This document shows, piece after piece, positions 1-10,338 of a stretch of 64,000 nt of DNA. The position numbers and the translations under genes were made by a program. Each line of letters opens with the position of its first letter. The first letter of the stretch is position 1. This DNA is from Hydractinia symbiolongicarpus (taxonomy: Eukaryota > Cnidaria > Hydrozoa > Anthoathecata > Hydractiniidae), in the NCBI RefSeq assembly GCF_029227915.1, contig NC_079880.1:25112501-25176500 (forward strand), written 5' to 3'. The notes below the pieces were generated by a model. The model saw only the letters and a program-made list of their open reading frames with translations. It ran no database searches and was not told the DNA's origin.

Positions 1-340
1 AGGGGAGAATAGTCGAACGATAAGTTCCCTGGTCAAAGCTAGGGAGAGTCGGGGTGTCAAATGCAAGGATCATGTTATTGAACACGAGTTGGACTCCCTT
101 GCTATCGATAGTGAGATTTGATGGCTTTAGCAGGATGATAACTATCTAGTTCTCTATACCCTGCTCACATACAAAATTATACCCCAGTACTCCGAACTTA
201 TCGGGGATAGCCCGGAGAAGGCACTGCTGGTTAAGCAATACCGCAATGCATTGCATATTAACATATCCCCCACTACCCCTCCTATGCCAGGCTCGAAATA
301 CCAAGCTATGCCCTACCTCTCCAGGGTTCTTGGTACACAA
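1..340 (-). pseudogene. Unassigned Polinton gene remnant, truncated by window edge
   Basis: The minus strand is open at 146-340 and, in another frame, from about 147 to the window start, where it reads through residues such as NLTIDSKGVQLVFNNM. Composition looks protein-coding in both pieces, so a frameshift near 146 is likely. The upstream piece has no clear ATG in frame beyond an internal one. It runs divergently from the ATPase gene. I do not recognise the product; a capsid or other structural Polinton protein is possible. Confidence 0.4.
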
Positions 341-425
341 TTATGGAGGTGTGTTATTATGTTCGGCATGTACAGCAATATACCCGAAAATCCATGACAG
401 GAAGCGGTCGAATTATTCAAATAAA

Positions 426-1088
426 ATGTTAAATACAGTAAAAGACTCCCACACGGCAATTTTCACAGGCTTGACGTCTTGTGGCAAGACACAACGTGTT
501 TTGAACTTCCTAGAAAATGAATGCATACACCACTATCACAACATAGTAATTTTATATTCTACCTTGCAGTGGAACGGTACCTATCTCGAAAGGGCCTCGC
601 TCTGGTGCGACGACCACGTGTTCCTGCTAGACCCTGGAAATGAATTGTTTGAATGGATTCAAAAACTATCCTCGTTGTTGGCGGGTGAGAGGAGTCTCTT
701 CATAGTCGACGACTGTATTGCCAACAAGGACTTCGACAAGCGTCAAAAATCGCTAATCGAGCTTGCTATTTCAGGTAGACACAAAAAGCATAGCTTATGG
801 CTACTTACGAAGTTATATACAGTTCTCTCAAAAAATTCGAGGAGACAGAAAAAAGCCCTGTTTTTATGGTACCCTAATGAACGCAGCGACATGCGGCTAA
901 TCAATGAAGAGACGAACTTAATCCCCGACTGGTCGGATATCAAGGCCGATCTGAAAAAATCTAAACATGCATGCCTATATGTAAGGTTGGAACACCCCAC
1001 GACTTGGAAGATCAATTGTGCACCTACACAACACGACACTTGTATAAAACAACACAATCAGGATTTCGCAAAGGACACTCAACATTAA
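426..1088 (+). CDS. Polinton genome-packaging ATPase (FtsK/A32 type)
   Basis: This 220-residue reading frame is intact. A P-loop lies near the N terminus (TGLTSCGKTQ, residues ~16-25), and a Walker B strand ends in two acidic residues (SLFIVDDC, near residue 95). These match the FtsK/HerA-like packaging ATPases of Polintons and relatives, which drive genome translocation into capsids and are usually a little over 200 residues. I chose ATG 426 because it opens just before the P-loop and gives the family length; the frame stays open upstream to 246, but that part looks non-coding. It is the only large gene of the element without a visible break. Confidence 0.85.
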   Translation: MLNTVKDSHTAIFTGLTSCGKTQRVLNFLENECIHHYHNIVILYSTLQWNGTYLERASLWCDDHVFLLDPGNELFEWIQKLSSLLAGERSLFIVDDCIANKDFDKRQKSLIELAISGRHKKHSLWLLTKLYTVLSKNSRRQKKALFLWYPNERSDMRLINEETNLIPDWSDIKADLKKSKHACLYVRLEHPTTWKINCAPTQHDTCIKQHNQDFAKDTQH

Positions 1089-2475
1089 CACTCCTCCTCA
1101 AACTTTGTGATGATATCAGGACAGCATGTCAAAAAGTGAAATTACTTTGACTATCTTGATAGACTATTCCAAAGCATTCGATACTATAGATCATGGAATT
1201 CTGCTTAAAAAGCTTTACAATCTGAACTTTTCTCGGGATTCACTTGAAATGTTGAGTAGTTATCTCAGCAATCGGCATCAGTATATGCACATTGATGACC
1301 AGAAATCGTCTTATCAATAAATGAACTTTGTTGTGCCACAGGAAAGCATTTTAGGCCCTGCGCTGTTCAATATCTATGTTATCGAACTCTCCGATCATAT
1401 CTCAGCAAAATCCATACAATATGCATATGATAACACTATCTATCGACATTGCACAATCAAAGATATTAAGCAGTGCATCCAAGAAGTGGAAAATGATCTT
1501 GAGGAATTACTCTCTTGGTGTCGAAATAACAATCTCCTTTTTAACAGTGAGAAACTTCAATTTATAATGTTTATTTCTCAACGACTATCAAAACTGCTTG
1601 GGAATGATAGCAATTACTTTCTTCGTTGTTCCGGAAAATCTATGGAGCAAAAAGAGAAGGTGAAACTTCTTGGAATTACATTCGATAACAATCTAACATG
1701 GAATGAACAAGTTCGCAATATCATCAAGTCGGCCTATGGAACCCTTTGCACATTACGAAAATTTGAGAAAGTCCTTGGCAGAAGCTCTAATTTATCGAAA
1801 TTGAACTATGGCAATGTAGTGTTCGCTCAGATACCACATTATGTGCAGAAAAGAATTCAATTCAGAATATAACTGCTGGGTACGTGCTGTCCAGATATGC
1901 TTCTCTTGGGGACATGACCAAACTGAAATGACTTCCTGTAAACAGATTGATTGACTGGAATACGGTGAAACGTGAATTTGACGAGCCTAGAAGAAATTCG
2001 CAATCATCTTCTCGGGAATCAACTGTTAGCATTGGAGAAAGCAAAACGTTTCAAGATTAAGCATGAGTATTTGATGCACTTCCTCAAAACCTTTAAAAAA
2101 CACAAAGCTACAAACATTTCTCTAAAGATTCTAAAACATTTTATTTAGATAAAGCCTTAGCTAAGATTCTTGAGACATGATTTTTATCTAGCGTGCCATA
2201 TTGGCACCTTCAATTCTTTGTGTGAATAGTTTTTTGCATTTCTTTGTTATTGTGCCTACATCCTTTTTTTCGTATGTGCCCATCTTTCTAATTTCCTTTT
2301 CCCTGTGCATTATGTGTCACAGTTTTACCTCGTTATTTTAAGTTTTATGGAAATTCTAGAATTGTATAATTATAAAATATATTAATAAATTTTCATATTT
2401 TTAATTTATAGGGAGAAGAACCATATTTTTATATGGAACCCGATTAGATGTTAAATAAATAAAATAAATAAATAA
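1089..2475 (+). mobile_element. 5'-truncated non-LTR retrotransposon inserted in the Polinton
   Basis: A reverse-transcriptase fragment is followed by a long 3' UTR that ends in AATAAA-like repeats (TAAATAAATAAAATAAATAA, ~2,450-2,475), typical of jockey/CR1/L2-like LINE tails. Polinton coding resumes after 2,475. The 5' end near 1,089 is approximate: readable RT sequence begins about 1,093 in a different frame from the ORF at 1,126. I could not see a target-site duplication. Confidence 0.75.
1126..1872 (+). pseudogene. LINE reverse transcriptase fragment
   Basis: The frame encodes the central RT blocks: IDYSKAFDTIDHGILLKKL, then VPQESILGPALFNIYV, then a catalytic block reading QYAYDNTIY where the family has Y-A-D-D. 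The first catalytic aspartate is therefore lost. A TAA stop at 1,318-1,320 splits the frame just before the VPQ block, and an upstream frameshift near 1,125 separates earlier RT sequence. The endonuclease domain is absent. The fragment is inactive. The clade (jockey/CR1 group) is judged only from these motifs. Confidence 0.8.
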
Positions 2476-2529
2476 GATCCTCGAATGACCGCAGCGAAAT
2501 CCTCTGGCGGGGCATCGGTATAAAGAAAT

Positions 2530-3183
2530 GTCTCTTGCAGCTATTGATTATTTCCAAGGAAAACAAGTCCGATCATTTTATGTAGAGAATAATGACCAAT
2601 GTATCGTAGTCTGCTATGGTTGGAGAGCTGAGGGATATCAGCGAGTGGCGGGAAAAATGCCATTCAGCGATATGTTCCTGATAAGTATAAAATGAGGGTG
2701 GGCGATGCAGGTATACAGGGTGTGGACAGATCTGTCCAAAGACGATTTTACTAACAGACCCCGGCCTCTATTGTTTTCTGTTGGGGTGTGGTGAATCTAA
2801 TGCGGAACCCTTTTTGGAATGAGTCGCGGAAAAGGTGCTGCCCAAAGAAGTCAAAAAGCTTGCTGCAGCAATCAAGGAAAGGGATATATCCATCGCCCTA
2901 CTTGATGACGATCTTAATGTCCTTAAGCAAGATAACTCGGAACTACGGCAAAGACATGTCTTGCGTCGATATCAATATGATGCCGTGTTATGTGTTGTTG
3001 ATAAAAACGACCCCACTAGCGCGGAAAAAAGGTATACATGAGCAGTATATGATCCGACGGCAGCGCAGGCCACTCGGTGCAAGAATAAACACATTAAAAG
3101 CATTGTATTCCGACATGACGGTGAGGAAATCGGAATGTGACGACCCGAATGCCGTACATGCTTGGTGCCCATTTAGATATTGA
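2530..3183 (+). pseudogene. Coiled-coil protein with MSV199-associated C-terminal domain, broken
   Basis: Two overlapping frames share one decayed gene. A charged helix at about 2,840-2,960 (KKLAAAIKERDISIALLDDD) predicts a coiled coil. It is followed by YDAVLCVVDKNDP and, in another frame, by YMIRRQRRPLGARINTLKAL and SECDDPNAVHAW. The arrangement matches the C-terminal half of N1R/p28- or Bro-like proteins of large DNA viruses and Polintons, and parallels the gene directly downstream (3,273-4,037). An N-terminal part may start near 2,530 (MSLAAIDYFQGKQ), but frames change at least twice. No intact product is possible. Confidence 0.5.
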
Positions 3184-3272
3184 GAATTGTTACCTAAATA
3201 ACTTCACGTTGCCCGATGATGGATATTGTTATGTCGTAGGCGGGGGCTTTTTAATACTGCAAGGGTATTAAA

Positions 3273-4037
3273 ATGACCACGTTGAAAATGTCCGGGCAAG
3301 CTTCTGTATACAGAAAAGTTATCGTCGCAAGTTATCTTCAACGCAGAGAACATCGAAACCCTGTTCAGCAATCAAAATCAAACTATGTTCAAACGTGCGG
3401 ATATTGGACGTTTTTTAGGCATTGTTGACATAGCGCGCAGTTTTTAATATTTGGCTGGGAAAACTATAACAAGGCATGAAAATTCGGGTTTGAAGGCCCA
3501 GGCAGGGATAAATCCGCATGATGTATTTATCACATTGGATCAAGCATTAGAAATCATCTGTCGTTCCCAAAAACCACGGTGTGGCCCGTGACGGTGTGAA
3601 AAAGCTACAGGACAAACTTCAGAAGCAGCACCAAGCCCTTGAGGAGAAGGATGATGCTCTGGCTCTGCTCAATGATGAAATTGAGAATAGAGATGGTGCT
3701 GGGGTATGAAATTGAGTAGCTGTAGCAACTTGCCGTGCCCCACCTCGAGGATCCTGGAAAGGATGATAGTATGGTAATCATCCAAAATAACAACGACGAT
3801 CCCTTCCAATACCTTGCCATTTGTGGTCAACAGGGGTATGTAGCTCAAAAAAGACGAAATAAGCTCGTTGACCACCCCAAGGGTAAGATTGTGGTACTAG
3901 CAGAAACACCAAATGCCATCGTACACTATAATTGGCTCCCGGGACGTGGATGTATTGAAGTCAACGCGGACAGGGTCAGTCATTTTAGGCTTGGTGAGCA
4001 CTACACGCATGGGCGCCTATTAGAACTCGCGGAATAG
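3273..4037 (+). pseudogene. KilA-N/MSV199-type DNA-binding protein, broken
   Basis: Three parts appear in order. First, an MSV199-like domain carries MFKRADIGRFLGIVDIAR (~3,390-3,440) and, after a break, VFITLDQALEIICRSQKP (~3,520-3,580). Second, a coiled coil (KKLQDKLQKQHQALEEKDDA, ~3,600-3,660). Third, a C-terminal domain with FQYLAICGQQGYVAQKRR and ETPNAIVHYNWL (3,800-3,940). In large DNA viruses these proteins are thought to bind nucleic acid. A TAA near 3,446 and a TGA after the coiled coil break the frame. Its 3' end overlaps the converging integrase gene. Confidence 0.65.
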
Positions 4038-4977
4038 GTGGTCTCCAAGGTGCACTCAAATCTGAGATAGTACAAAACACGGCTACCCGCTACTATACCG
4101 TCCAATCTGTAAGTATGTTTGGTACACCAAGCGTCAGTGGCGCGTCGTATCGCATCCTCATGGTCCTCTCCGGGCTGAAGGAGGTACAAGTATAAACCAC
4201 CCTTATGTAAAAGCTTTTCCTCGGGATATTCTTCGCTTTTCGCAAACGGTACCCCATCGAGTGTAATCGCCTTGTTGGGCTTCATGTTGATCATAGTAGT
4301 GTTGGTATTATTTAGACAATATTATTTTGAAAATGGTATACAGGTGCTTGACCCAAGTAATACTAGATTCCTCAGAGACCTGCTCCTGGGCATCTTGCGG
4401 CTTAAAAAGCCTTTCCACAAGGACCCTGTTGTAAGATTCCACGAAGGCCGTGAATGTATGGTGATATTTGGTAGTTGCCCGTTTAATCTCAACCCTTGTG
4501 CCTTCTAATACCTTGGTTTCGTCCGATTTAAACCCGCTGCCGTTGTCACACTGAGAAATCTTGGGGTAGTGTAAGGGATCTGCGTTGTAGATATCTTGGA
4601 TCATCATCAGCCTTCTTGGTATTCAATGGCCTAGCTACCTTGTATCTTGAGACTACATCAATGCCTGTCAGGATATATTTATAGGTGCTACCATACAACC
4701 AATTTTTGGGCATGTAGAGTATATCAAACTGGTGCATTTCATTGGGTGTTGTAATGGTAAAATGGGGGTAGTCCATACGTTTTGGGATTCTGATGTGTCG
4801 TACCCATAACAGTTGACGAGACAGCCAGTAAGTGGCCTTCTTCTTGGACATACCAGCTTCTGCAGCGAGTAACTTGATAGCTTTGTGGCCGGTCCAAAGA
4901 TGTTCCGGCATAAAGTATATATCGCTAAGCTTTTCCGCCTGTTCTTCGGTAACGATATGTGGTGATTTTTCTGACAT
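4001..4977 (-). pseudogene. Polinton integrase (rve/DDE), frameshifted
   Basis: The reading is spread over three minus-strand frames. The N-terminal piece (4,546-4,977) has a helix-turn-helix-like start and the first catalytic aspartate in MHQFDILYMPKN. The middle piece (4,308-4,607) has QCDNGSGFKS, with the second aspartate, and a glutamate in FVESYNRVLVERL. The C-terminal piece (4,001-4,294) resembles the post-catalytic domain (LYLYLLQPGEDHEDAIRRAT). Two frameshifts, near 4,600 and 4,300, inactivate it. The family catalyses element insertion. All three DDE residues are still visible. Confidence 0.85.
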
Positions 4978-5030
4978 GTTTTTAAGTCAGAAAGATGCAC
5001 GTTGTTACAGATACTTGTAAGCCACGAACC

Positions 5031-5402
5031 CTATAAGAGATGGGAGCCAAGAATGAACGTTAACTCACCATCTTGTTGTTGCTTTGAGGGTACGTAAAAA
5101 TCTTTCAATTGCGGGGCCTTCTCGCTTGAAGCGATAAAGTATTTGTTTATATCGTCGTCTAGCTCTCTCAGACTCTTATCGGCCTTAAGCTGCATCTCCC
5201 CTTGGGTACTAAGCCAGTCAAGTTTGGCCTACCTTTTCCTGATCCACTCCGCCTGAGCTTCATTGAGCCTTTCTATAACATCTTTATGACTTTTTCTCTC
5301 CACTTCGCCATGTCCAAAAAGCTTGCTAAATAGACAAATTAATCCCGAAAATGCAAGAGCGGTAATTGCCGCACTTGCTACCAGTACAGCTATTGTCGCC
5401 AT
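5031..5402 (-). pseudogene. Small single-pass membrane/coiled-coil protein with internal stop
   Basis: ATG at 5,400-5,402 opens a frame with a hydrophobic N-terminal helix (MATIAVLVASAAITALAFSG) followed by a charged, helix-forming stretch. A TAG at 5,229-5,231 interrupts it after residue 57, but the same frame continues with coding-like sequence to TAG 5,031-5,033. A single-base change therefore seems to have split a protein of about 120 residues. Function is unknown; small membrane proteins are common Polinton accessory genes. It lies just upstream of the integrase and just downstream of the HNH gene, all on the same strand. Confidence 0.55.
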
Positions 5403-5408
5403 GGCTCT

Positions 5409-6150
5409 TTATTCCAAGACGAAACGATTGCCCTTTGACATGTTTTCACTTGCCCGCATGGGTTGAGTGTCAGGGCGATCTCCTACCAGCCTCATCAAGC
5501 TTCGGAGCATCACCATTTTCCCTATATTTAATTGGTACTTTGTGATCTATATACCACTCTCCATAATTTTCCTATGTCATACCCTCAGAAAATTGGGCTT
5601 CAATATGTTCCCGCAGCGTAGCCATGTTGCAACCGAGATATTCCTGGGAGCTTAGCTCCTTGTTTACCTTTAGAGCCTTGTGGGTTCGACATCGTGCAAC
5701 AGAGGCGATATGTGCAGCAGATTTACATACCGGGCATATTGCTCTCCTTTTCTCGTGGTGGCATAAGTTTCCAATTCCGCTGTCGTTACAGCGAGGTCTC
5801 ATCCTTTCACGTTTACAAATCTGACTGCCTTTACACTCTTTGCAAGTGGATCTTACCCTTTGATGGGGCAAATCTGACTCCCCCTATCCTTGCCGTTGAA
5901 TCTCTGTCTTTCATGACGGCAAATCTGACTCCACTTATACTCTTTACAAAAAACCCTCGGTCTTTGATGGTGGCATATATCTCTACCACCACATTCTTTA
6001 CAGGTGGATCTCCGCCATACGTTCCCGCAGCGCCTTGCCGGCATGGAGGAATTTTATGCATGTCCTCGTTAGTTGACTGTTACCCTTGATTTTGATACTG
6101 TCGAAAGATAGAAAGCGTTGACATATTGAACTTTTATACTTTCCATCCAT
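5409..6150 (-). pseudogene. HNH endonuclease with tandem Cys/His repeats, broken
   Basis: From ATG 6,148-6,150 the frame shows a Cys-containing leader, then at least four repeats of about 18 residues of the form C-x2-C-[GK]-G-S-x-I-C-x-H (for example TCKECGGRDICHHQR and TCKECKGSQICKRER). A C-terminal HNH-like domain follows: YLGCNMATLREHIEAQF, EGMT, then ENYGEWYIDHKVPIKY, and a tail KGNRFVLE before TAA 5,409-5,411. The arrangement matches DNA-virus endonucleases with zinc-binding repeats. A frameshift near 6,010 separates leader and repeats, a second lies near the C terminus, and a TAG sits where the family has Trp after MT. Some repeats have lost cysteines. Confidence 0.65.
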
Positions 6151-6200
6151 GTTGACTCCTTTTTGCCTTAGAGACAAACACGAGTTGTGGTCATTAAGTA

Positions 6201-7315
6201 CTACACACCGTGAAACCCATCATCTAAGATGTTTAATTGAGCGTCTTGAAGCAAGTAAGCGTAGCATCTAAAATCCCCGGTTTCGTTGGCCTTTTTAGTA
6301 ATGTGCAGGGTTATGCCCTCACTAAGCCTCTGCAGGGGCCTTCCGCTACCATGCAGGGTATCATAGGGAGAGGCCCTTAAATCGATGAATAACGCATACC
6401 TTTTATTGAAAAACTGGCCAATGGTCACATTGCTATCCTGTGCATCAAAAATATGTTCGAGGGGGCCTTGGAAAACATGGAATGGCTATACAGTTCAGTA
6501 GGCTTCCCTTCCACCGTCACGCTTATCCTCTGAATATTGAGGTTGTAGAAGACTTCATTCACACCGGCATAGGGCTTTACTTTTCAAGGGTGTATGAAGA
6601 GTAGCAAGACACCTTTGAGACTCTTGGCCAGTTTATTTAGCTGGAGGTTACATGAGGTGTCAGCCTTTTTCTGTGTGACTACCTCGCTTCTTAGGATTTG
6701 TTCATAGGGTAGTGCTAACCTTGCATACCTTGACACCATGTCAACCGCAAGACCTTCATGGGTAATATTGTCAAATTCAAACTTAATGTTGCTAATTTTT
6801 TACCCAGCGTCAACCGCCTTGGCTGCCGTAGACCCTGAGGCTGCTGTCCCAGCATCTTTGACAACGTCACCATCAGCCGCAAAATGTATTACAAACTGCA
6901 ACCTGTCATGGAGTACTGCCGATTAAAGGGGAGATCTCTTGTCAACTCGAACATTTTATCCAGGGGTATCAGAAGGTGTTGCCATAGGCGGCAACGATTG
7001 CCTTTTTTTCATCTGTCCCAACGTGGTCTGTGGCCTAGACTTGCAGGGCCCGGATAGTCCCATCGTTCGGGTTGATGCGTCTAGGATAAGTTTGTTGTCC
7101 CTGTCAAACTTCAGTAGCCAGAGGTCCCGGTATACTGCCAGGATTTTGTAATCAGATATATTTTGTATCTCTTCACCACCCAGCGTTATGCGTAGGTTCT
7201 TCACCAGGCTTTTGCCTATATTCGACACGATAGTGCGCTTTGTATTGGTTCCTCTCAACGTTAGGTCAAATAGAAGCTTGAGACTACCCGGAAAAGTGAC
7301 ATCATTCTAAGGCAT
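6201..7315 (-). pseudogene. Polinton major capsid protein (double jelly-roll) relic
   Basis: Coding-like minus-strand sequence runs from ATG 7,313-7,315 to a stop at 6,201, about 370 codons in total. Recognisable pieces are the N-terminal VTFPGSLKLLFDLTLRG, the strand-rich LVKNLRITLGGEEIQNIS followed by AVYRDLWLLKFDR, a middle part with LAKSLKGVLLLF and VTVEGKPTELYS, and the C-terminal YALFIDLRASPYDTLHGSGR. These match Polinton capsid proteins as I know the family. Stops occur at codon 3, after the Ala-rich loop, and near 6,590 and 6,430; frames also shift near 6,950. It is divergent from the + gene at 7,493. Confidence 0.75.
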
Positions 7316-7465
7316 GTTGTGGATGTCAACTTACAAGTCTTCATTCTGGCTTATCGTGCTTGGTATGTGGCTTATCTGAAGCCTCTGCTTCCTGCTTTTG
7401 ATACCAAAGAGTTGCTTCGTCTCTGCGTATGGATCCAGAGTCCTTCCGAATGTATTCATGTTTAT

Positions 7466-7475
7466 TATATAAAGG
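7466..7475 (+). promoter_or_regulatory. TATA-like motif before the 7,493 gene
   Basis: TATATAAAGG lies about 20 bases before ATG 7,493 in the gap between the divergent capsid gene and this gene. The position is closer to the ATG than a usual metazoan TATA box, implying a very short leader if used. Confidence 0.4.
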
Positions 7476-7492
7476 GGAAATCTTCAAATAAA

Positions 7493-8747
7493 ATGCCAAC
7501 TAATCCAGTATTTGATCATGATTTTCCGGATGAGGAGGGCAGGAGGGATGATAGGCCCAATACTACGCATAAACTTCCATCAACCCCACAACTTCCGGCA
7601 ACGCCAGGGTCTTCAAGGGAACAACAAAGTGTCCCGGGGTGTGACCTTTCAGAGCAGAGGGAAAAACTAGTAAAATCAAAGGTTGCCGAGCCCTAAGAAG
7701 GTCTTGGCAAGGATCCGAGGCAGGGGAAGCCTATTGCTATGCCCTACAATGAGTTTAGGGGGGAGGGGAAACGTCTTTTTTCAATGATATATACCTTACG
7801 GCATTAATTACTAAGGATAAAGGTGGGTTGCAAGCTGCTGGGGAGATGATTAAGAGATTAAAGTTAGATATCGTGCAAGCCTTATGTTTTCCTGACTATG
7901 TTACTACCCGCAACAGGGGCAAGGCAGCGACCCAGGCACTTGGGCAAAAGGTTGATAATATTTTGGATGATGATATCATATCAATGGAATTGGTAGAGGA
8001 ATTTGTAGATGCCACGAAGAGCCTTATCCCGAAAAAATTTTTTGGAGGTACCGATGAAGTTCTCACCGAACGTGAAATAAGAAGGCTTGACCAAGCAGCA
8101 CAGACTATAAGGGGTAACTCGGAAATCCTGAAGAGCAAGTTGGTCTTATATAATATTAAGATTGGCAAGGCGGAGATGGAGGTGAAGAAGCAGGGGCCCA
8201 GGTGAGGCGAAAGGCTAGAGTAGGCGAAGGGGAGACGACTGAATTTGAGAGGAAAATAGCAAAGTTTGAGGAACAAGTTGAAAAATTGAACGATTTAAAA
8301 GAGGCTGCGCAGAATGCTCATGGCTTACTTTCCTCCGAGATTTATAGCCAGTTGAAGGCCATCAAGAAAACGTTGATGAAGATTTCCAAGGATGACACGT
8401 CCTTGCTGGAAAAGCTAAAGATCCTCTTCAAAGAGCAGGGTATAACCATAGCCATTATAGTCTCTGCTATTAGTCTACTGATAAGCACCATCGTGCTAGC
8501 GGTTACAGGAGGAGGCGCCGCCGGGGGTGCTGCAGGGAAACGGTTTGTAGAAAAACAGCTTGAGAGGCTCGGAAAGTTCTTGAAATACCTGGCAGGTAAG
8601 GCAGGTGCTGAATTACCCGGGATTATGGGTATTTCAGTCCCCTTCCTTCTAAGGGTAGCGTCAAATATCGTCGAGTATGCAGCTAAACATCCTTATATGG
8701 CCATCGCGGCTGCTGCCAGGTTTGTCGTGCTTTTTATCAGGAAATAG
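7493..8747 (+). pseudogene. Polinton coiled-coil/hydrophobic protein of unknown role, frameshifted
   Basis: One gene is spread over three frames: 7,493-7,696 (Pro/Ser/Thr-rich, LPSTPQLPATPGSS), 7,828-8,205 (helical, charged) and 8,202-8,747. The last part has a long coiled coil (~8,240-8,430), a strongly hydrophobic segment IAIIVSAISLLISTIVLAV running into a Gly/Ala-rich stretch, and a second hydrophobic C-terminal region. Similar large membrane-active or minor virion proteins occur in Polintons, but I cannot name this one. TAA at 7,694-7,696 and frameshifts near 7,800 and 8,202 break it. Its end overlaps the converging minor-capsid gene by about 11 bases. Confidence 0.6.
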
Positions 8748-9975
8748 GTATATTTTTAAGGCAGATGTAAGCGATTATTCGGTCTACCCCTATCGTGATT
8801 AACGCAGTCTTAGTAACCTCATGTTGGTTTGGTGGTGGTTGTTCAGGTATCGTGGGTGGTATGGTATGTTTTTGAGGTGTATTCGGCGTGGCGTGCTTAG
8901 GTGGCATGGAAGGTGTAGTATATATAGGAGGTGTACTATACCTAGAAGGTCTAGGAGGTTTAGTATTCTTTGGAGTATGCTTGGGAGGTGGTTTGGTGGT
9001 ATGCAGGGATCTGTATCCGGTGGGTGCAGATGTTCGTTTATGCCCGGGGGCGCCGTATTCTTGACACCAGACTTGTTATTCAAGTTAAGCCGGATACCGA
9101 TGATTACATTGGGTGGCGCCATCAAAATGTTGTTGTTATACCCTTAAATTTTGCCTATGCGCCAGTTTATGTCGAAAGGCCACATATACACGCCATGCAT
9201 GACAGCAAAATTCGCCGGGGTTCGGGCGTATTGCAGCACATTCTGGAATTCGGTGATATCATGGGATACGCTCTCTTGACGTTGGACCATGGCTTCAAAT
9301 TTCTGCAATAAAATTTGCCTTGCTGTGTAGTTGTCTGCACAGGACCCGACTAAGGATGCTTTGGCCCCTGCCTGCGCTCCCAGCAACAGGACCACGTAGA
9401 CGCGAATACTCTCGTTTAGCTTGATTAGACCCTCCGATGTAAGGCCTTGTTTTGTTGGCATGATAAATTTATCCCAGTCCTCATCAACCATAGGCCACCA
9501 CCTGCCATTCGTCAACGACGACACAACAGCCTTAAAATTGTACAAAGTATCTCCACCATACTCACGCCATGCCTCTGCATATCCGGAGGATTGAGTAGGA
9601 ATTTTCGTACTAAGAAAACCCATCATCGTAGGGCAAGGGGACCTTCATCCTTGCCAGGACTCGCCACCTGTGGTAGTACACGTTGAAGATTGAGTTGATA
9701 AGTGGTACGGAACCTGTAATGTGTTTGGCACGGATGCCTAATGTGGTAGTTGCACAGTGTGTGTTAGTCTGTCCTGTCCACCCCAGTTGAACGGTGTCAT
9801 CAAGGTAGGTTGTTGGAACCTTGATAGCATATTTGGTGAATTCAGGAAAGATCACGGAAATATGGGACTCACTCGATATATACAGGTCCTGATGCTCAAA
9901 ATTGGTTACACCAAGTGGCCACTCTCCCCTGTTAGACTTGTACCTAGCTCTTGAATTGTATGAATATGTGTCCAT
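8737..9975 (-). pseudogene. Polinton minor capsid (penton-like) relic with Pro-rich tail
   Basis: ATG 9,973-9,975 begins MDTYSYNSRARYKS. The first piece (to ~9,615) includes YAIKVPTTYLDDTVQLGWTG and ends with LPYDDG. The second (9,144-9,626) has ALVSS-like strands, FEAMVQRQESVSHDI and GVYMWPFDINWRIG. The third begins with MAPPNVIIGIRLNLNNK and leads into a Pro/His-rich tail ending at TGA 8,737-8,739. The order and size fit the jelly-roll minor capsid gene of Polintons. At least three frameshifts disable it. The 5' end is only 16 bases from the divergent gene at 9,992. Confidence 0.6.
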
Positions 9976-9991
9976 CTTTGTTTTAAAACAA

Positions 9992-10330
9992 ATGCTGAAA
10001 CGGCTGTACATCACCAATATCGAGACGCCCACGATTTTCGAGGAATACCTGGGAGAGGACACTGGCGTCAACGGTCTGTACAGAATAGAGGTTATCGCGA
10101 GTGTCGTCAACAGCCAGGCAGAAGACAAGATTAAACTGTTTGTCCTAAAAAATGGACTCTGTAGGCTCCGTGTCAGTGACGGTTATACGGTTGTGATTGA
10201 CAGACCATTGTAAGAACTCCTGGGTCTGCCCTACGATCCCAGTAGGAAATATTACACGAGTTGTGACCATGATGCATGCTACAGCGGTGACCATGATGCA
10301 TGCTACAGGATCGATGTTTACCATAGGTTA
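9992..10330 (+). pseudogene. Small Polinton accessory protein with internal stop
   Basis: ATG 9,992 opens a 73-codon frame (MLKRLYITNIETPTIFEEYL) ending in TAA 10,211-10,213. The same frame continues through coding-like sequence (LLGLPYDPSRKYYTSCDHD) into the next gene's leader, so the TAA may be a decay mutation. The continuation contains a 24-base tandem duplication that keeps the frame and repeats GDHDACY. I do not recognise the family. It is divergent from the minor capsid gene and precedes the 10,339 gene on the same strand. Confidence 0.45.
10263..10308 (+). repeat. 24-base in-frame tandem duplication
   Basis: Two copies of GTGACCATGATGCATGCTAC plus a short tail follow each other (10,263 and 10,287). 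The unit is divisible by three and repeats eight codons in the reading frame of the accessory gene. Confidence 0.9.
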
Positions 10331-10338
10331 AGAATAAG

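Noticed and set aside
246-425. N-terminal extension of the ATPase frame
   Set aside because: Residues upstream of ATG 426 look random and overlap the divergent minus-strand gene; the P-loop position fits the shorter start.
8799-9147. Overlapping 108-codon frames on both strands
   Set aside because: The plus-strand Trp/Arg/Gly-rich frame is a shadow of the Pro-rich minus-strand capsid tail.
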